A DNA stretch of 64,000 nucleotides, taken from the NCBI GenBank assembly GCA_937915375.1, contig CALDMO010000016.1, positions 106,617-170,616 on the forward strand, written 5' to 3'. This document shows positions 8,254-17,857 of this stretch, piece by piece. The DNA comes from an uncultured Marvinbryantia sp. (GTDB taxonomy: Bacteria; Bacillota; Clostridia; Lachnospirales; Lachnospiraceae). The notes beneath the pieces are model-generated. The model saw only the letters and a program-made list of their open reading frames with translations. It did no database searches and was not told the origin of the DNA. Each line of letters starts with the position of its first letter. Positions within the stretch are counted from its first letter, which is position 1. A program made the translations under genes and the position numbers.

Positions 8254-9963
8254 ATGAAAAAGAAAGTAGTATCAACAGTATTGGCGTCTGCTCTGACAGC
8301 GTCTATGGTTGCCGGCAGTGTTTCTACCGCGTTTGCGGAAGAGGCAAAAGCGCCGGAAGTATCCCATGATGAAGAACTGACACTGGAAGTGTATGACCAG
8401 GCAGCAAACTATCAGGGACTTCAGACCGGATGGTTTGGAAAAGTTTTGAAAGATAATTTTAATCTTGTCCTGAATATTATCGCACCGCAGGTATCCGGTG
8501 ATGGCGAAGCGCTGTATCAGACCAGAACAGCAGCGGGAAAACTGGGCGATATTGTTGTTTTGGACAACGCGGATATGCTTGAATGCGTGGATGTCGGACT
8601 GATCGCCGATATCAGCGGAGAGATTCAGAATTATCCGAATCTGATGAAATACTGGGAACAGATCGAACAGTTTAATGCCAGTCTTGGTGAAGAGGGCGGT
8701 GTGTATGCAATCCCGTGTGAGATGAATTTAAACGGACCGACGGCTTACATGAATGAGACAGCAGGCGTTATGCCGAGAATCCCGTGGGATTACTATTCCG
8801 AGCAGGGCGCTCCGGATCTGAAGACAGCCGAGGATCTTCTGGATGTACTGCAGAAGATGCAGGAGGCGCATCCGACCAATGAGGCGGGCGATCCGGCATA
8901 TGCGATCACACTCTGGAAAGATTGGGATAATACTTCTATGGATAATGTAAACCAGATGGCAAAATGGTATGGACAGGAAGTAAACGGATCGGTTCTGATT
9001 GGCGCGGATAATACGATCACGTCGCTGACAGATAAAGACGGCGCTTATTACAAAATGCTGAAATTCTTATTTGAGGCAAATCAAAGAGGAATTATTGATC
9101 CGGACTCCGCAACACAGGATTGGAGCTCTGCCTGCGATAAGATGAAACAGAAGAGAACATATCTGACCTGGAATAACTGGATGAATGGCTTTACGAACTC
9201 TCCGGAAATCGGTGAAAAGGGCAGCAACTATATGGGTATTCCGATCGCGGATATGAACCTGTTCCAGACATCTGATTTCTATTACGGCGATGGACGTGTA
9301 TTCGGTATTGGCGCGCATGTGGATGAAGAGACAAAAGTGCGTATTCTGGAATACTTTGACTGGCTGGCATCTCCGGAAGGATGTGTGATGCAGCATGCTG
9401 GTATTGAAGGAATGGTTTATACGGTAAATGAAGACGGTACGTATACATTGACTCAGGATGGTATCGATCGTTTTACCAAAGAAATTATGATTCCGGAAGA
9501 ACAGGGCGGCGGAAACTGGACAGATGGAAATAATCAGGTAAACCAGTGGATCGTTCAGAGTATAGATACTAACCCGCTGACAGGCGAGCCGTATGATACG
9601 AATCTCTGGGCTTCTACGATCGAAATGAATAATACCAAGACAACAAAAGAATGGGTTGAAAAATTTGGCGCAGAAAACGAAGTAAAATATATGGAAGAAA
9701 ATGGTCTGATGAAACCGGTTGCAAGCGTAAACATGATTCTGGATATCGATACAACCGATATTGGACTGATCCGCAGCCAGTGTAAGACGATTATTTGCGA
9801 TAATTCCTGGCAGGCTGTTTTTGCAGCAGACGAAGCGGCATTTGACGCGCTTTGGGATGATATGTGTACACAGCTGGAAGGCTTTGGCTGGAATGATCTG
9901 GTAGAATTTGATACCGCAAAATATCAGCCGGTTGTGGAAGCAAGAAAAGCGGCAGCTGAATAA
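8254..9963 (+). CDS. Extracellular oligosaccharide-binding protein (LplA-like)
   Basis: 569-residue substrate-binding component of the transporter, large as is usual for LplA-type proteins of oligosaccharide importers. A signal peptide is clear: a lysine-rich start, a hydrophobic stretch and an AFA/EE cleavage site near residue 28. Firmicute binding proteins are normally lipoproteins with a Cys following an LxG-like box. Here the equivalent position reads VAGS, with Ser instead of Cys, so no lipid anchor is predicted. AAGGAGGA precedes the start. A terminator-like hairpin follows the stop and would favour expression of this gene over the enzymes behind it. Confidence 0.92.
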   Translation: MKKKVVSTVLASALTASMVAGSVSTAFAEEAKAPEVSHDEELTLEVYDQAANYQGLQTGWFGKVLKDNFNLVLNIIAPQVSGDGEALYQTRTAAGKLGDIVVLDNADMLECVDVGLIADISGEIQNYPNLMKYWEQIEQFNASLGEEGGVYAIPCEMNLNGPTAYMNETAGVMPRIPWDYYSEQGAPDLKTAEDLLDVLQKMQEAHPTNEAGDPAYAITLWKDWDNTSMDNVNQMAKWYGQEVNGSVLIGADNTITSLTDKDGAYYKMLKFLFEANQRGIIDPDSATQDWSSACDKMKQKRTYLTWNNWMNGFTNSPEIGEKGSNYMGIPIADMNLFQTSDFYYGDGRVFGIGAHVDEETKVRILEYFDWLASPEGCVMQHAGIEGMVYTVNEDGTYTLTQDGIDRFTKEIMIPEEQGGGNWTDGNNQVNQWIVQSIDTNPLTGEPYDTNLWASTIEMNNTKTTKEWVEKFGAENEVKYMEENGLMKPVASVNMILDIDTTDIGLIRSQCKTIICDNSWQAVFAADEAAFDALWDDMCTQLEGFGWNDLVEFDTAKYQPVVEARKAAAE

Positions 9964-9994
9964 AAAGTTTTGTGTAAACAATGAAAACCGAATG

Positions 9995-10022
9995 GGGGAA
10001 CGGCAGGAGCTGTTCCCCTTTT
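9995..10022 (+). terminator. Attenuating terminator between the binding protein and the enzyme genes
   Basis: GGGGAACGGC and GCTGTTCCCC form a 10-base stem (one G-T pair) with a 4-base loop followed by TTTT. Part of the transcription probably stops here, giving excess transporter over enzymes. Confidence 0.75.
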
Positions 10023-10042
10023 ACTATCAGAAAGGAGAAAAT

Positions 10043-13033
10043 ATGAGTTTAAAAACAGTATTTGAACCATATTTTAAAATCGGTGCTGCTGCGCCGCTTG
10101 CTGCTTTTGAAAATCCGGCAGCAAGGCGATATATAAAAGAACAGTACCATTCACTGACCTGTGAGAATGATATGAAGCCGGAGCATTTATTGGATGGGAA
10201 AAAAATGCTTGCAGATCCGGAAAAATATAACCTTACACCGGCCGTTGATTTTTCGAAAGTACGTCCGGTACTTGATTTTGCACAGGAAAATGGTCTGAAA
10301 ATGCGTGGACATACACTTGTGTGGCATGCGCAGACACCGCGCTGGTTTTTTGCAGAAGGGTATCGCACAGAAGAAGATGCACCGTTGGCATCCAGAGAGG
10401 TAATGCTGGCAAGAATGGAAGGTTATATCCGCAGTGTGCTCACTTATGTACAGGAGACATATCCGGATTTGATTTATGCCTGGGATGTGGTGAATGAAGC
10501 GATTGAGGAAAATGGTCTTCGCAGATCCTTGTGGTATCAGACCATTGGAGAGGATTATATTTTTCAGGCCTTTACCTTTGCAAGGAAGTACGCAGCTCCG
10601 GGAGTGAGCTTGTTTTATAATGATTATGATACGTTTTCAACATGGAAACAGGAAAAAATCTGCTCACTGGTATTGGAACCGCTGATGGAGGCAGGACTGG
10701 TGGACGGTATGGGAATGCAGTCGCATCTGACGATGGATGCGCCGACGCCGGAGGGATACCGGAAAGCGCTGTGGAACTATGGTGCGCTTGGGATTCAAGT
10801 ACAGATTACGGAACTCGATATTCATAACGCGGATCCTTCAGAAGCTTCTATGCATCGCCTGGCATTGCGCTATCAGGAATTTTTCCGGATTCTGACGGAG
10901 GCGAAAAAGACAGGGAAAGCAAATGTGACGGGCGTGACATTCTGGTGTCTGCAGGATGAAGAAAGCTGGCTGAGCGGTTTCCGCAAAGAACGTTCTTACC
11001 CGCTGCTGTTTCATAAGAATTATAAACCCAAAGAAGCGCATGAGGCGGTGCTTCGGGTGCCTGGGCTGGTGGAAGGCGACGAGCCGGATCGATTAGCTGG
11101 GGGAGAACGGTTTGCGTTTTGGGAGAAAGAACAGCATTATAAGAAAGAGCTGCATGTAGATCAGAAACATCCGCAGGCAGATGATGAGAACGATGGCAGC
11201 ATGGAACATCCGCTGCGCACGATTCAGGCGGCGGCAGACCGGGCGCTTCCGGGAACCAGGGTATGGATTCACGGTGGTGTATATCGGGAATGTGTCCGTC
11301 CGGCCCGAGGCGGGGATGATGCGGATACGATGATTTGTTATGAGGCATGGAACCAGGAAGAGGTAGTGATCAAGGCTTCGGAAACAGCAGAGCAGTTTAC
11401 GAAGAGTATCGGTTGGGATTTGCGTCGTGACGATGCCGGACGGGAATTGTCAGAGAATATTCATATCTGGGAAACGAAAATTGATCCCGATAAATTCAGA
11501 GGTTACAATCCGTTTTGTGCGGTGAACATTTTGCATGACCGTCTGTTTATTGAGTATGAAAAAACAGATATGACAACATATCTGAACCGCAGAGGCATGG
11601 TGTTTTGTGACGGAAAACCGTTAAAGCAGGTTGCTCTTTACTATCAGATGGCTACGGAAGACAATACTTACTGGGTGGAGGCAAACGGGCAGACGATTCA
11701 TTTCCGTTTAAAAAATGATGAAAATCCGGCAGATCATATCATAGAATTAACGTGCCGGGAACAGTGTTTCGCACCGGAAAAACCATTTCTTTCCTATATT
11801 ATAGTAAAAGGTATTACCTGCGCGCATGCGGCGACAGGAGCGCCGGTTCCGCAGCGCGGCGCCATTTCCTGTTTCCGCGGACATCATTGGATCATTGAAA
11901 ACTGTAAGATTGATTGGTCAAATGGTGTGGGGATTGATATTGGAAATGAGTGTTGGCATCATACCTATTGTGCGGATCAGATTATCGGTCATACTGTGAT
12001 ACGCGGATGTGAAATCCGGGATGTAGGGGTGTGCGGAATTGCCGGAATGTTTGCAACGCATCTTTTGATCGAAGATAATCTGATCAGCGGTACAGGCTGG
12101 CAGAAAATGGAATTATCCTGGGAAGCGGGCGGTATTAAGGTACATAACTGTGTGGATAGTTTGATTCGAAGAAATATTTTCACAAAGACTCTGCGCGCGG
12201 ATCATTTGTGGATGGATGTTGCCAATGAAAACAACCGTATCACCGGAAATTTGTTTTTAGATGGGATAGAACAGCGGGAAGCGATCTTTATTGAATGCAG
12301 CCGCGACGGCATCAATTTGATTGATAATAATATTTTCTGGAATGTGGAGGGCAGATTTGATCCGCGTGATATTCCACAGGAACCGGGTTCCACCGGCTGG
12401 TATAAGATGGAGGAGCATCCGGTAGTAAATGGTTATGCAGTATACGGAGAGGGTACAGACCGGCTGCATATTGTACATAATTTGATCGGACGCTGCAGAG
12501 GAGCAGGATATTTTGCAAAACCAGTATCTTTCCGGATTACCTCTGCTGGAAGAGGCGGTACTTCCCGAGAAGCAAAGATTTATAATAATATTTTCTATGA
12601 ATGTGGGGAAGCGGCGATTAAATTTCCGACCAGAGAAAATGAGGCGCAGGGCAATTTGTATGTGAAGATGCCGGGAGGATATTTGCGAGTGCTTTATCCG
12701 GCGCCGGAAGTCTGTCTGGATCTCGCAGCATGGCAGGAGTTTTATGGATTTGATAAAAAAGGCCAGGAAGGCTGGTTCGAGATGGAAGTCGATACGGAAA
12801 ACCTTACTTTGCGCTGCGAAAAGGCCAATACAGCTCCGCAGATTTCCCCGAGAGTCTGTGGTAAGTCAGACTATCTGACCGCTCCGGAACAGGTGATGGC
12901 AGTGGAGCAGGAAATGGAAGTATTGACAGACTTTATGGGGATCTGGACAGAGGGAAAACGTATTCCGGGACCAATCGCCGGACTTACAGGCGGGGTATGG
13001 TATTCTATTGATCCGAGAAAAAAGAGAATTTGA
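10043..13033 (+). CDS. GH10 endo-xylanase fused to a GH120/GH141-like beta-helix glycosidase
   Basis: 996-residue two-domain enzyme. Residues about 1-345 are a GH10 xylanase: HTLVWHAQTP is the conserved segment before the active site, Glu152 in WDVVNEAI is the acid/base and Glu257 in ITELD the nucleophile. Residues about 368-996 form a right-handed beta-helix related to the GH120 protein at 61.7 kb, sharing the opening pattern DG-x-HPLRTIQAA...VYREC. An Asp/Glu pair (Asp725 in LWMDVA, Glu751 in IFIECS) falls where GH120 xylosidases have theirs. No signal peptide is seen, so both activities are probably cytoplasmic. The Met at 10043 behind AAAGGAG is the start; in-frame sequence upstream overlaps the binding-protein gene. 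Confidence 0.9.
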   Translation: MSLKTVFEPYFKIGAAAPLAAFENPAARRYIKEQYHSLTCENDMKPEHLLDGKKMLADPEKYNLTPAVDFSKVRPVLDFAQENGLKMRGHTLVWHAQTPRWFFAEGYRTEEDAPLASREVMLARMEGYIRSVLTYVQETYPDLIYAWDVVNEAIEENGLRRSLWYQTIGEDYIFQAFTFARKYAAPGVSLFYNDYDTFSTWKQEKICSLVLEPLMEAGLVDGMGMQSHLTMDAPTPEGYRKALWNYGALGIQVQITELDIHNADPSEASMHRLALRYQEFFRILTEAKKTGKANVTGVTFWCLQDEESWLSGFRKERSYPLLFHKNYKPKEAHEAVLRVPGLVEGDEPDRLAGGERFAFWEKEQHYKKELHVDQKHPQADDENDGSMEHPLRTIQAAADRALPGTRVWIHGGVYRECVRPARGGDDADTMICYEAWNQEEVVIKASETAEQFTKSIGWDLRRDDAGRELSENIHIWETKIDPDKFRGYNPFCAVNILHDRLFIEYEKTDMTTYLNRRGMVFCDGKPLKQVALYYQMATEDNTYWVEANGQTIHFRLKNDENPADHIIELTCREQCFAPEKPFLSYIIVKGITCAHAATGAPVPQRGAISCFRGHHWIIENCKIDWSNGVGIDIGNECWHHTYCADQIIGHTVIRGCEIRDVGVCGIAGMFATHLLIEDNLISGTGWQKMELSWEAGGIKVHNCVDSLIRRNIFTKTLRADHLWMDVANENNRITGNLFLDGIEQREAIFIECSRDGINLIDNNIFWNVEGRFDPRDIPQEPGSTGWYKMEEHPVVNGYAVYGEGTDRLHIVHNLIGRCRGAGYFAKPVSFRITSAGRGGTSREAKIYNNIFYECGEAAIKFPTRENEAQGNLYVKMPGGYLRVLYPAPEVCLDLAAWQEFYGFDKKGQEGWFEMEVDTENLTLRCEKANTAPQISPRVCGKSDYLTAPEQVMAVEQEMEVLTDFMGIWTEGKRIPGPIAGLTGGVWYSIDPRKKRI

Positions 13034-13050
13034 CAGAAAAGAGGGAAAGC

Positions 13051-14550
13051 ATGAAATTATATATTAATGAAAATGAGAAAAAAGGAAAAATCTATCCGGA
13101 GGTCTATGGACATTTCAGTGAACATCTGGGAAGATGCATTTATGAGGGAATGTACGTGGGAGAAGATTCTAATATTCCGAATGTAAATGGTATGCGTACG
13201 GATGTTGTGGAAGCGCTCAAAGAACTTCAGGTACCGGTGCTGCGCTGGCCGGGCGGCTGTTTTGCCGATGAGTATCACTGGAAAGATGGAATCGGCCCGA
13301 AAGAAGACCGAAAAAAAATGGTAAATACTCATTGGGGCGGTGTGACGGAGGATAACAGTTTTGGAACACATGAATTTTTTGAATTATGCCGGCAAATCGG
13401 CTGTAAGACGTATGTCTGCGGCAACGTGGGAAGCGGCAGTGTGCAGGAAATGAGTGAGTGGGTCGAATATATGACCTTTGACGGCATTTCTCCGATGGCA
13501 GATCTTCGAAAGAAAAACGGACAGGAAAAACCCTGGAGACTGGATTATTTCGGAGTCGGCAATGAGAATTGGGGCTGCGGCGGCAATATGAGACCGGAAT
13601 ACTATGGTGATCTTTATCGTAATTATCAGACCTATGTCCGCAATTATGATAAAGAGCATCCGGTTCTGAAAGTATGCGGCGGAGCAGATTCTTTGGATTA
13701 CAACTGGACTGAAAAAGTATTGGAAACCTGCTTTGCCTCTCCGGCTCCAGCACAGGCGCATGGCTTTATGGACGGCTTATCCCTGCATTACTATGCAGGT
13801 TCAGAAAAGGGAGAGCATAAGGGAAGCGCAACTGATTTTGATGAGGCGACTTTTTATGCGACGATGACCAGAGCGTTGGGAATTGAGCAGGTGATTGAAA
13901 AACATGCGGCAATTATGGATCGGTTCGATCCGGAAAAGAAGATTGGCATGATGGTGGATGAATGGGGCTGTTGGCATGATGTAGAACCGGGAACCAATCC
14001 GGGATTCCTGTTTCAGCAGAATACCATGCGTGACGCATTGGTGGCAGCGGTCACTTTGAATATTTTTAACCGACATTGTGATCGTGTGCGGATGGGCTGT
14101 ATTGCGCAGATTGTCAACGTTCTGCAGTCTGTTCTTTTGACAGACGGAGATCAGATGGTGCGTACACCAACCTACTATGTATTTCATATGTTCCGGGCGC
14201 ATCAAGGGGCGCAGCTGGTGCAGAGCAGCTTGTGCGGAACTGCGAAGGTGGGAACAGAAGCAGACCAGGTGACGGACGTACATCAGTCGGTTTCTGTAGA
14301 TGAAAATGGCAGACTGACCGTTACCCTGGCAAATGTATCTTTAAAAGAAGCACGTGAGGTAGAAATACTTTTGACGGAGCGCACGCCGCAGAATCCGGAA
14401 GGAGTTTTACTGCATGGGGCTGTCAATGCATATAACCAGTTTGGAGAAGAAGAGAAGATTAAAGAAGAAACGTTTGATCAGTTTGAATTGACAGACCGGG
14501 GGCTGCGTTTTGTACTTCCGGCCTGCAGTGTAATGACGATTCGTTTGTAA
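13051..14550 (+). CDS. Alpha-L-arabinofuranosidase, GH51
   Basis: 499-residue cytoplasmic enzyme releasing arabinose from arabinoxylan oligosaccharides. The GH51 signature near the N-terminus (YGHFSEHLGRCIYEG, then VLRWPGGCFADEYHWKDG) is complete. Glu172 in GVGNENWG is the expected acid/base and Glu304 in MVDEWGCW the nucleophile. A beta-sandwich domain follows from about residue 385. The chosen ATG at 13051 lies behind GAGGGAAAG; a TTG at 13030 overlaps the previous gene and is less likely. It lies 17 bases after the GH10 fusion gene and 15 before a GH43 gene, in one operon. Confidence 0.95.
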   Translation: MKLYINENEKKGKIYPEVYGHFSEHLGRCIYEGMYVGEDSNIPNVNGMRTDVVEALKELQVPVLRWPGGCFADEYHWKDGIGPKEDRKKMVNTHWGGVTEDNSFGTHEFFELCRQIGCKTYVCGNVGSGSVQEMSEWVEYMTFDGISPMADLRKKNGQEKPWRLDYFGVGNENWGCGGNMRPEYYGDLYRNYQTYVRNYDKEHPVLKVCGGADSLDYNWTEKVLETCFASPAPAQAHGFMDGLSLHYYAGSEKGEHKGSATDFDEATFYATMTRALGIEQVIEKHAAIMDRFDPEKKIGMMVDEWGCWHDVEPGTNPGFLFQQNTMRDALVAAVTLNIFNRHCDRVRMGCIAQIVNVLQSVLLTDGDQMVRTPTYYVFHMFRAHQGAQLVQSSLCGTAKVGTEADQVTDVHQSVSVDENGRLTVTLANVSLKEAREVEILLTERTPQNPEGVLLHGAVNAYNQFGEEEKIKEETFDQFELTDRGLRFVLPACSVMTIRL

Positions 14551-14565
14551 GAAAAGGAGAAGAAG

Positions 14566-16185
14566 ATGGAGCAGAAATTATATATCAGAGCGTATACCCG
14601 GGAAGCAGTCCCGGGTATATATCCGGACGGGCTGGCGCGCAGTGTGCATTTCGCATACAGCTGTGACGGTATTCGGTTTGAGCCGCTGAATCAGAATTAT
14701 GGTATTTTATTTGCCAAAGGATGTATTCGTGAAAATAATACAATCTGTCCGAAAGGATTGGAGCATCCGGGAATTTTAAAAACAGAGGAAGGTGCTTACC
14801 TTATTGCGGCAAAACGGACAGAGGAAGATGGAAGCGCAGAGAAAGAACCGCATGTTCTGTGCTGGGAAACGAAAGATTTTCTGGAATTTATGCAGATTGA
14901 TTTTCCGGAAGAACTTTCACTGGAAGATTTTAAGGATACTGCAGAAGCAGAACCAGAATGGTATCCAGAATGGATGAGACGCTGGGGCAGAATAAAGAAT
15001 GTGAAAATGGAGGTTCCGGAAGAGGTGACGGTTTCTTCTTTGGAAGAACTTCAAAATATTAAGGCAGAGGCTGTTTATTCGGATGGTTCACGTATACAAA
15101 AACGTGTAGAGTGGGAAACAGAAAATCTGGATTTTTCGAAAGAACAGACCGTTCGTGTATCGGGAAAGGTACATCAGCAGAAGTATCCGTTTCCGCTTGC
15201 CAGAGGATTTGCAGATCCGGTATTGCTTCGCTGGGAGGGGAAATGGTATTACATTTCAACCAATGACAATACGGATAATGTAGGTATCTATGTTCGTGAA
15301 GCAGATACGATACCGGAATTGTTTGCCAAAGACGTAGAAATGCATTTGATTCTGGATTTTGATGAAGAAAAAGATTTTGTCCAAACCTTCTGGGCGCCGG
15401 AATTTCATCAGATCGGCGGGGAGCTTTATATTCTTTTGGCAATTGGCGGCAAGGTGTGGGCTCCGCAGTGTCATATGATGAAGCTGAAAAAAGGCGGTAA
15501 AATTATTGATCCAAACAGCTGGGAGACACCGGTACGGGTTTGCAGAAAAGATGGCAGTCCGCTGGCTCCAAATGGAATCAGTCTGGATATGACTTATCTG
15601 AATGTAAAGAGCGGTTCCTGGCTGATCTGGTCTTACCGGGAACACATTGGTACGGCGCTTGATACAGGCTCTATGCTGTATATTGCGCGTGCTGACGAGG
15701 CACAGCCGTGGCGTCTGGCTGGCGAACCGGTTCTTTTATCCAGACCGCTGTATGGATGGGAAAACGTAGAGGGAACGATTAATAATGAAGGTCCGTATGC
15801 GTTTGTCAAAGATGGAATGATTTATCTTACGTATTCAGGAGGAGCAGCAAACGGATATTCCTATGCGCTGGGACTTCTGACAGCATCAGAAGACGCAGAT
15901 TTATCAGATCTGACAAGTTGGGAAAAAAGTATAACGGCAGTCATGTCATATTATTCTGTAGACGGTGAATATGGTCCGGGACATAATTCCTTTTTCCGGG
16001 ACGAGGAAGGAAATTTGATGATTGCCTATCACGGAGTGGAAGCAATTGACGCGAATATCCGCTGTACCGGTATCCGGCGTGTGCATTTTGACCGCATGGG
16101 CAGACCGACATTTAATATGTCAGAAGAACGAGATGTAAATCCGGATCTTCGAAATGTTTTTATGCAGGTGAACATTTCTAAATAG
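14566..16185 (+). CDS. GH43 enzyme with an internal Ig-like domain
   Basis: 539-residue protein. The catalytic GH43 propeller lies at about residues 208-535, with likely residues Asp217 (RGFADPVL), Asp341 (SLDMTYL) and Glu408 (NNEGPYAF). Residues about 147-203 resemble a bacterial Ig-like (Big_4) domain, with the pattern VEVPEEVTV...YSDGS...WE. The first 130 residues look like an extra propeller-like segment ahead of it, an uncommon layout. No signal peptide is visible. It probably acts as a beta-xylosidase or arabinofuranosidase alongside its neighbours; specificity cannot be decided from sequence. AAAGGAGAAG lies seven bases before the start. Confidence 0.85.
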   Translation: MEQKLYIRAYTREAVPGIYPDGLARSVHFAYSCDGIRFEPLNQNYGILFAKGCIRENNTICPKGLEHPGILKTEEGAYLIAAKRTEEDGSAEKEPHVLCWETKDFLEFMQIDFPEELSLEDFKDTAEAEPEWYPEWMRRWGRIKNVKMEVPEEVTVSSLEELQNIKAEAVYSDGSRIQKRVEWETENLDFSKEQTVRVSGKVHQQKYPFPLARGFADPVLLRWEGKWYYISTNDNTDNVGIYVREADTIPELFAKDVEMHLILDFDEEKDFVQTFWAPEFHQIGGELYILLAIGGKVWAPQCHMMKLKKGGKIIDPNSWETPVRVCRKDGSPLAPNGISLDMTYLNVKSGSWLIWSYREHIGTALDTGSMLYIARADEAQPWRLAGEPVLLSRPLYGWENVEGTINNEGPYAFVKDGMIYLTYSGGAANGYSYALGLLTASEDADLSDLTSWEKSITAVMSYYSVDGEYGPGHNSFFRDEEGNLMIAYHGVEAIDANIRCTGIRRVHFDRMGRPTFNMSEERDVNPDLRNVFMQVNISK

Positions 16186-16322
16186 GAAATAATTTCATAT
16201 TTATATGGATAAGTACTGCAATTTGTCGGTTGCTTTTCAGAGTGCAGATGGATAAACTGAAAATTAGGATGGAACCTATTTGGTTTTGTCAGAAAACAGC
16301 AGGAAGAGAAAGGGCAAAACAG

Positions 16323-17846
16323 ATGGAACAGAAAATATACCAAATTACCGGAGAAGAAATAAAAGGATTTCACAATCAGGTGGATTACTGTATCGGCACG
16401 GGCCGAATGGGGTTAGCGCTTCAGAAAGAATATATGGATCAGCTGGCGCTGGTGCAAAGAGAAATCGGATTTTCACATATTCGCGGTCACGGCCTGTTTT
16501 CAGACGATATGGGAATTTATCAGGAGTATACGGATGAAAACGGAGATACGCAGGCGGAATATAATTTTACTTATCTGGATCTGGTTATGGATAATTACCG
16601 TCAGGTTGGTTTAAAACCATTTTTAGAGCTTGGATTTATGCCGCAGAAAATGGCTTCCGGTGACCAGACAGTTTTTTATTGGAAAGGAAATGTGACACCG
16701 CCAAAGACATATGACAGCTGGTGTGATATGGTACAGGCGACGCTGCGCCACCTGATGGAACGTTATGGTGCGGATGAGGTAGTTACCTGGCCGTTGGAAG
16801 TATGGAATGAACCGAATCTTCCGGGGTTCTGGAAAGATGCGGACATGGAAGAATATTTTGTACTGTTTGAAAAAACATTGTATGCGATTAAAGAGGTAGA
16901 CAGCCGTTTCCGAGTGGGTGGTCCGGCGATCTGCGGGGTAGATGATGAAAGATGGATTCGTTGTTTTCTGGAATTCTGCCAGAAAAAGAATCTGCCGTTT
17001 GACTTTGTGACACGCCATCATTATACAACGGAAGTGCCGCAGACGGACGGCCATTACGGATATGCGGCGCTGTCAGAAGCAGAGATGGGGTTTGCGAATC
17101 TTCAGACAACCAGAGATATTGTAGACAGTTTTGCAGAATATCGTGGGATGCAGATTCATATCACAGAATTTAATACTTCCTATGTGCCAAACTGCCCGCT
17201 GCATGATACAAATCAGAACGCGGCGTATATCGCGCAGCAGCTTTCCAGATTGGGAGATGTCAACGAATCCTATTCCTACTGGACCTTCGGAGATATTTTT
17301 GAGGAATTTGGCGTACCGCATGCGCCGTTCCACGGAGGATTTGGTCTGGTGGCAAACGGTTGTATTCCAAAACCGACATTTTGGACGTTTCAGTTTTATA
17401 AACAGCTGACCGGAAGCTGTGTGCATCGTTCGGAAGACGCTGTGATCGTGCGGCAGCAAGATGGCAGTTACCGCGGTGTTGTATGGAACTGCAGCAGAGA
17501 GCGTACGGGAAGAGAATTGGAACTTTCTTTTGCGCTGCCCGGCGAAAATCAGCCGTATGTACTGCTGACGAAAACCGTGGATGAAAAGACTTGTAATCCG
17601 CTGAAGCTCTGGCATGACCTGGGTGAGCCGAAACATCTGATGTCGGAACAGAAACAGTTGTTAAGAGAGGCAGCAAGACCGTTTGTCGCAAGTACGCGTG
17701 TGGCACCGGAAGCGACAGCACAGGGAGAGATGTTGAACGTACAGCTTTCTGTAAAAGAGCACGGCGTTATTTATTTTGAATTGAAACCGGTTTGTGATGG
17801 AGGCGACAGAGGATATTGTTATGATCGCGTGATGCAAAGAGATTAG
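16323..17846 (+). CDS. Beta-xylosidase, GH39
   Basis: 507-residue cytoplasmic exo-enzyme that removes xylose from xylo-oligosaccharides. The GH39 pattern is clear: HIRGHGLFSDDMGIY near residue 55, Glu163 in EVWNEPNLPGFW as acid/base and Glu282 in HITEFNTSY as nucleophile. A C-terminal beta-sandwich begins near residue 370. The Met at 16323 is chosen because it matches the family's usual length and lies behind a purine-rich AGGAAGAGAAAGG stretch; in-frame sequence upstream has no family features. It lies 137 bases after the GH43 gene and 11 before the esterase gene, in the same operon. Confidence 0.92.
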   Translation: MEQKIYQITGEEIKGFHNQVDYCIGTGRMGLALQKEYMDQLALVQREIGFSHIRGHGLFSDDMGIYQEYTDENGDTQAEYNFTYLDLVMDNYRQVGLKPFLELGFMPQKMASGDQTVFYWKGNVTPPKTYDSWCDMVQATLRHLMERYGADEVVTWPLEVWNEPNLPGFWKDADMEEYFVLFEKTLYAIKEVDSRFRVGGPAICGVDDERWIRCFLEFCQKKNLPFDFVTRHHYTTEVPQTDGHYGYAALSEAEMGFANLQTTRDIVDSFAEYRGMQIHITEFNTSYVPNCPLHDTNQNAAYIAQQLSRLGDVNESYSYWTFGDIFEEFGVPHAPFHGGFGLVANGCIPKPTFWTFQFYKQLTGSCVHRSEDAVIVRQQDGSYRGVVWNCSRERTGRELELSFALPGENQPYVLLTKTVDEKTCNPLKLWHDLGEPKHLMSEQKQLLREAARPFVASTRVAPEATAQGEMLNVQLSVKEHGVIYFELKPVCDGGDRGYCYDRVMQRD

Positions 17847-17857
17847 GGGGAAAAGGA

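Noticed and set aside
9067..9981. A 304-codon minus-strand frame inside the binding-protein gene
   Set aside because: Antisense to a well supported gene; rich in Cys, Phe and His, as expected from reversed codons.
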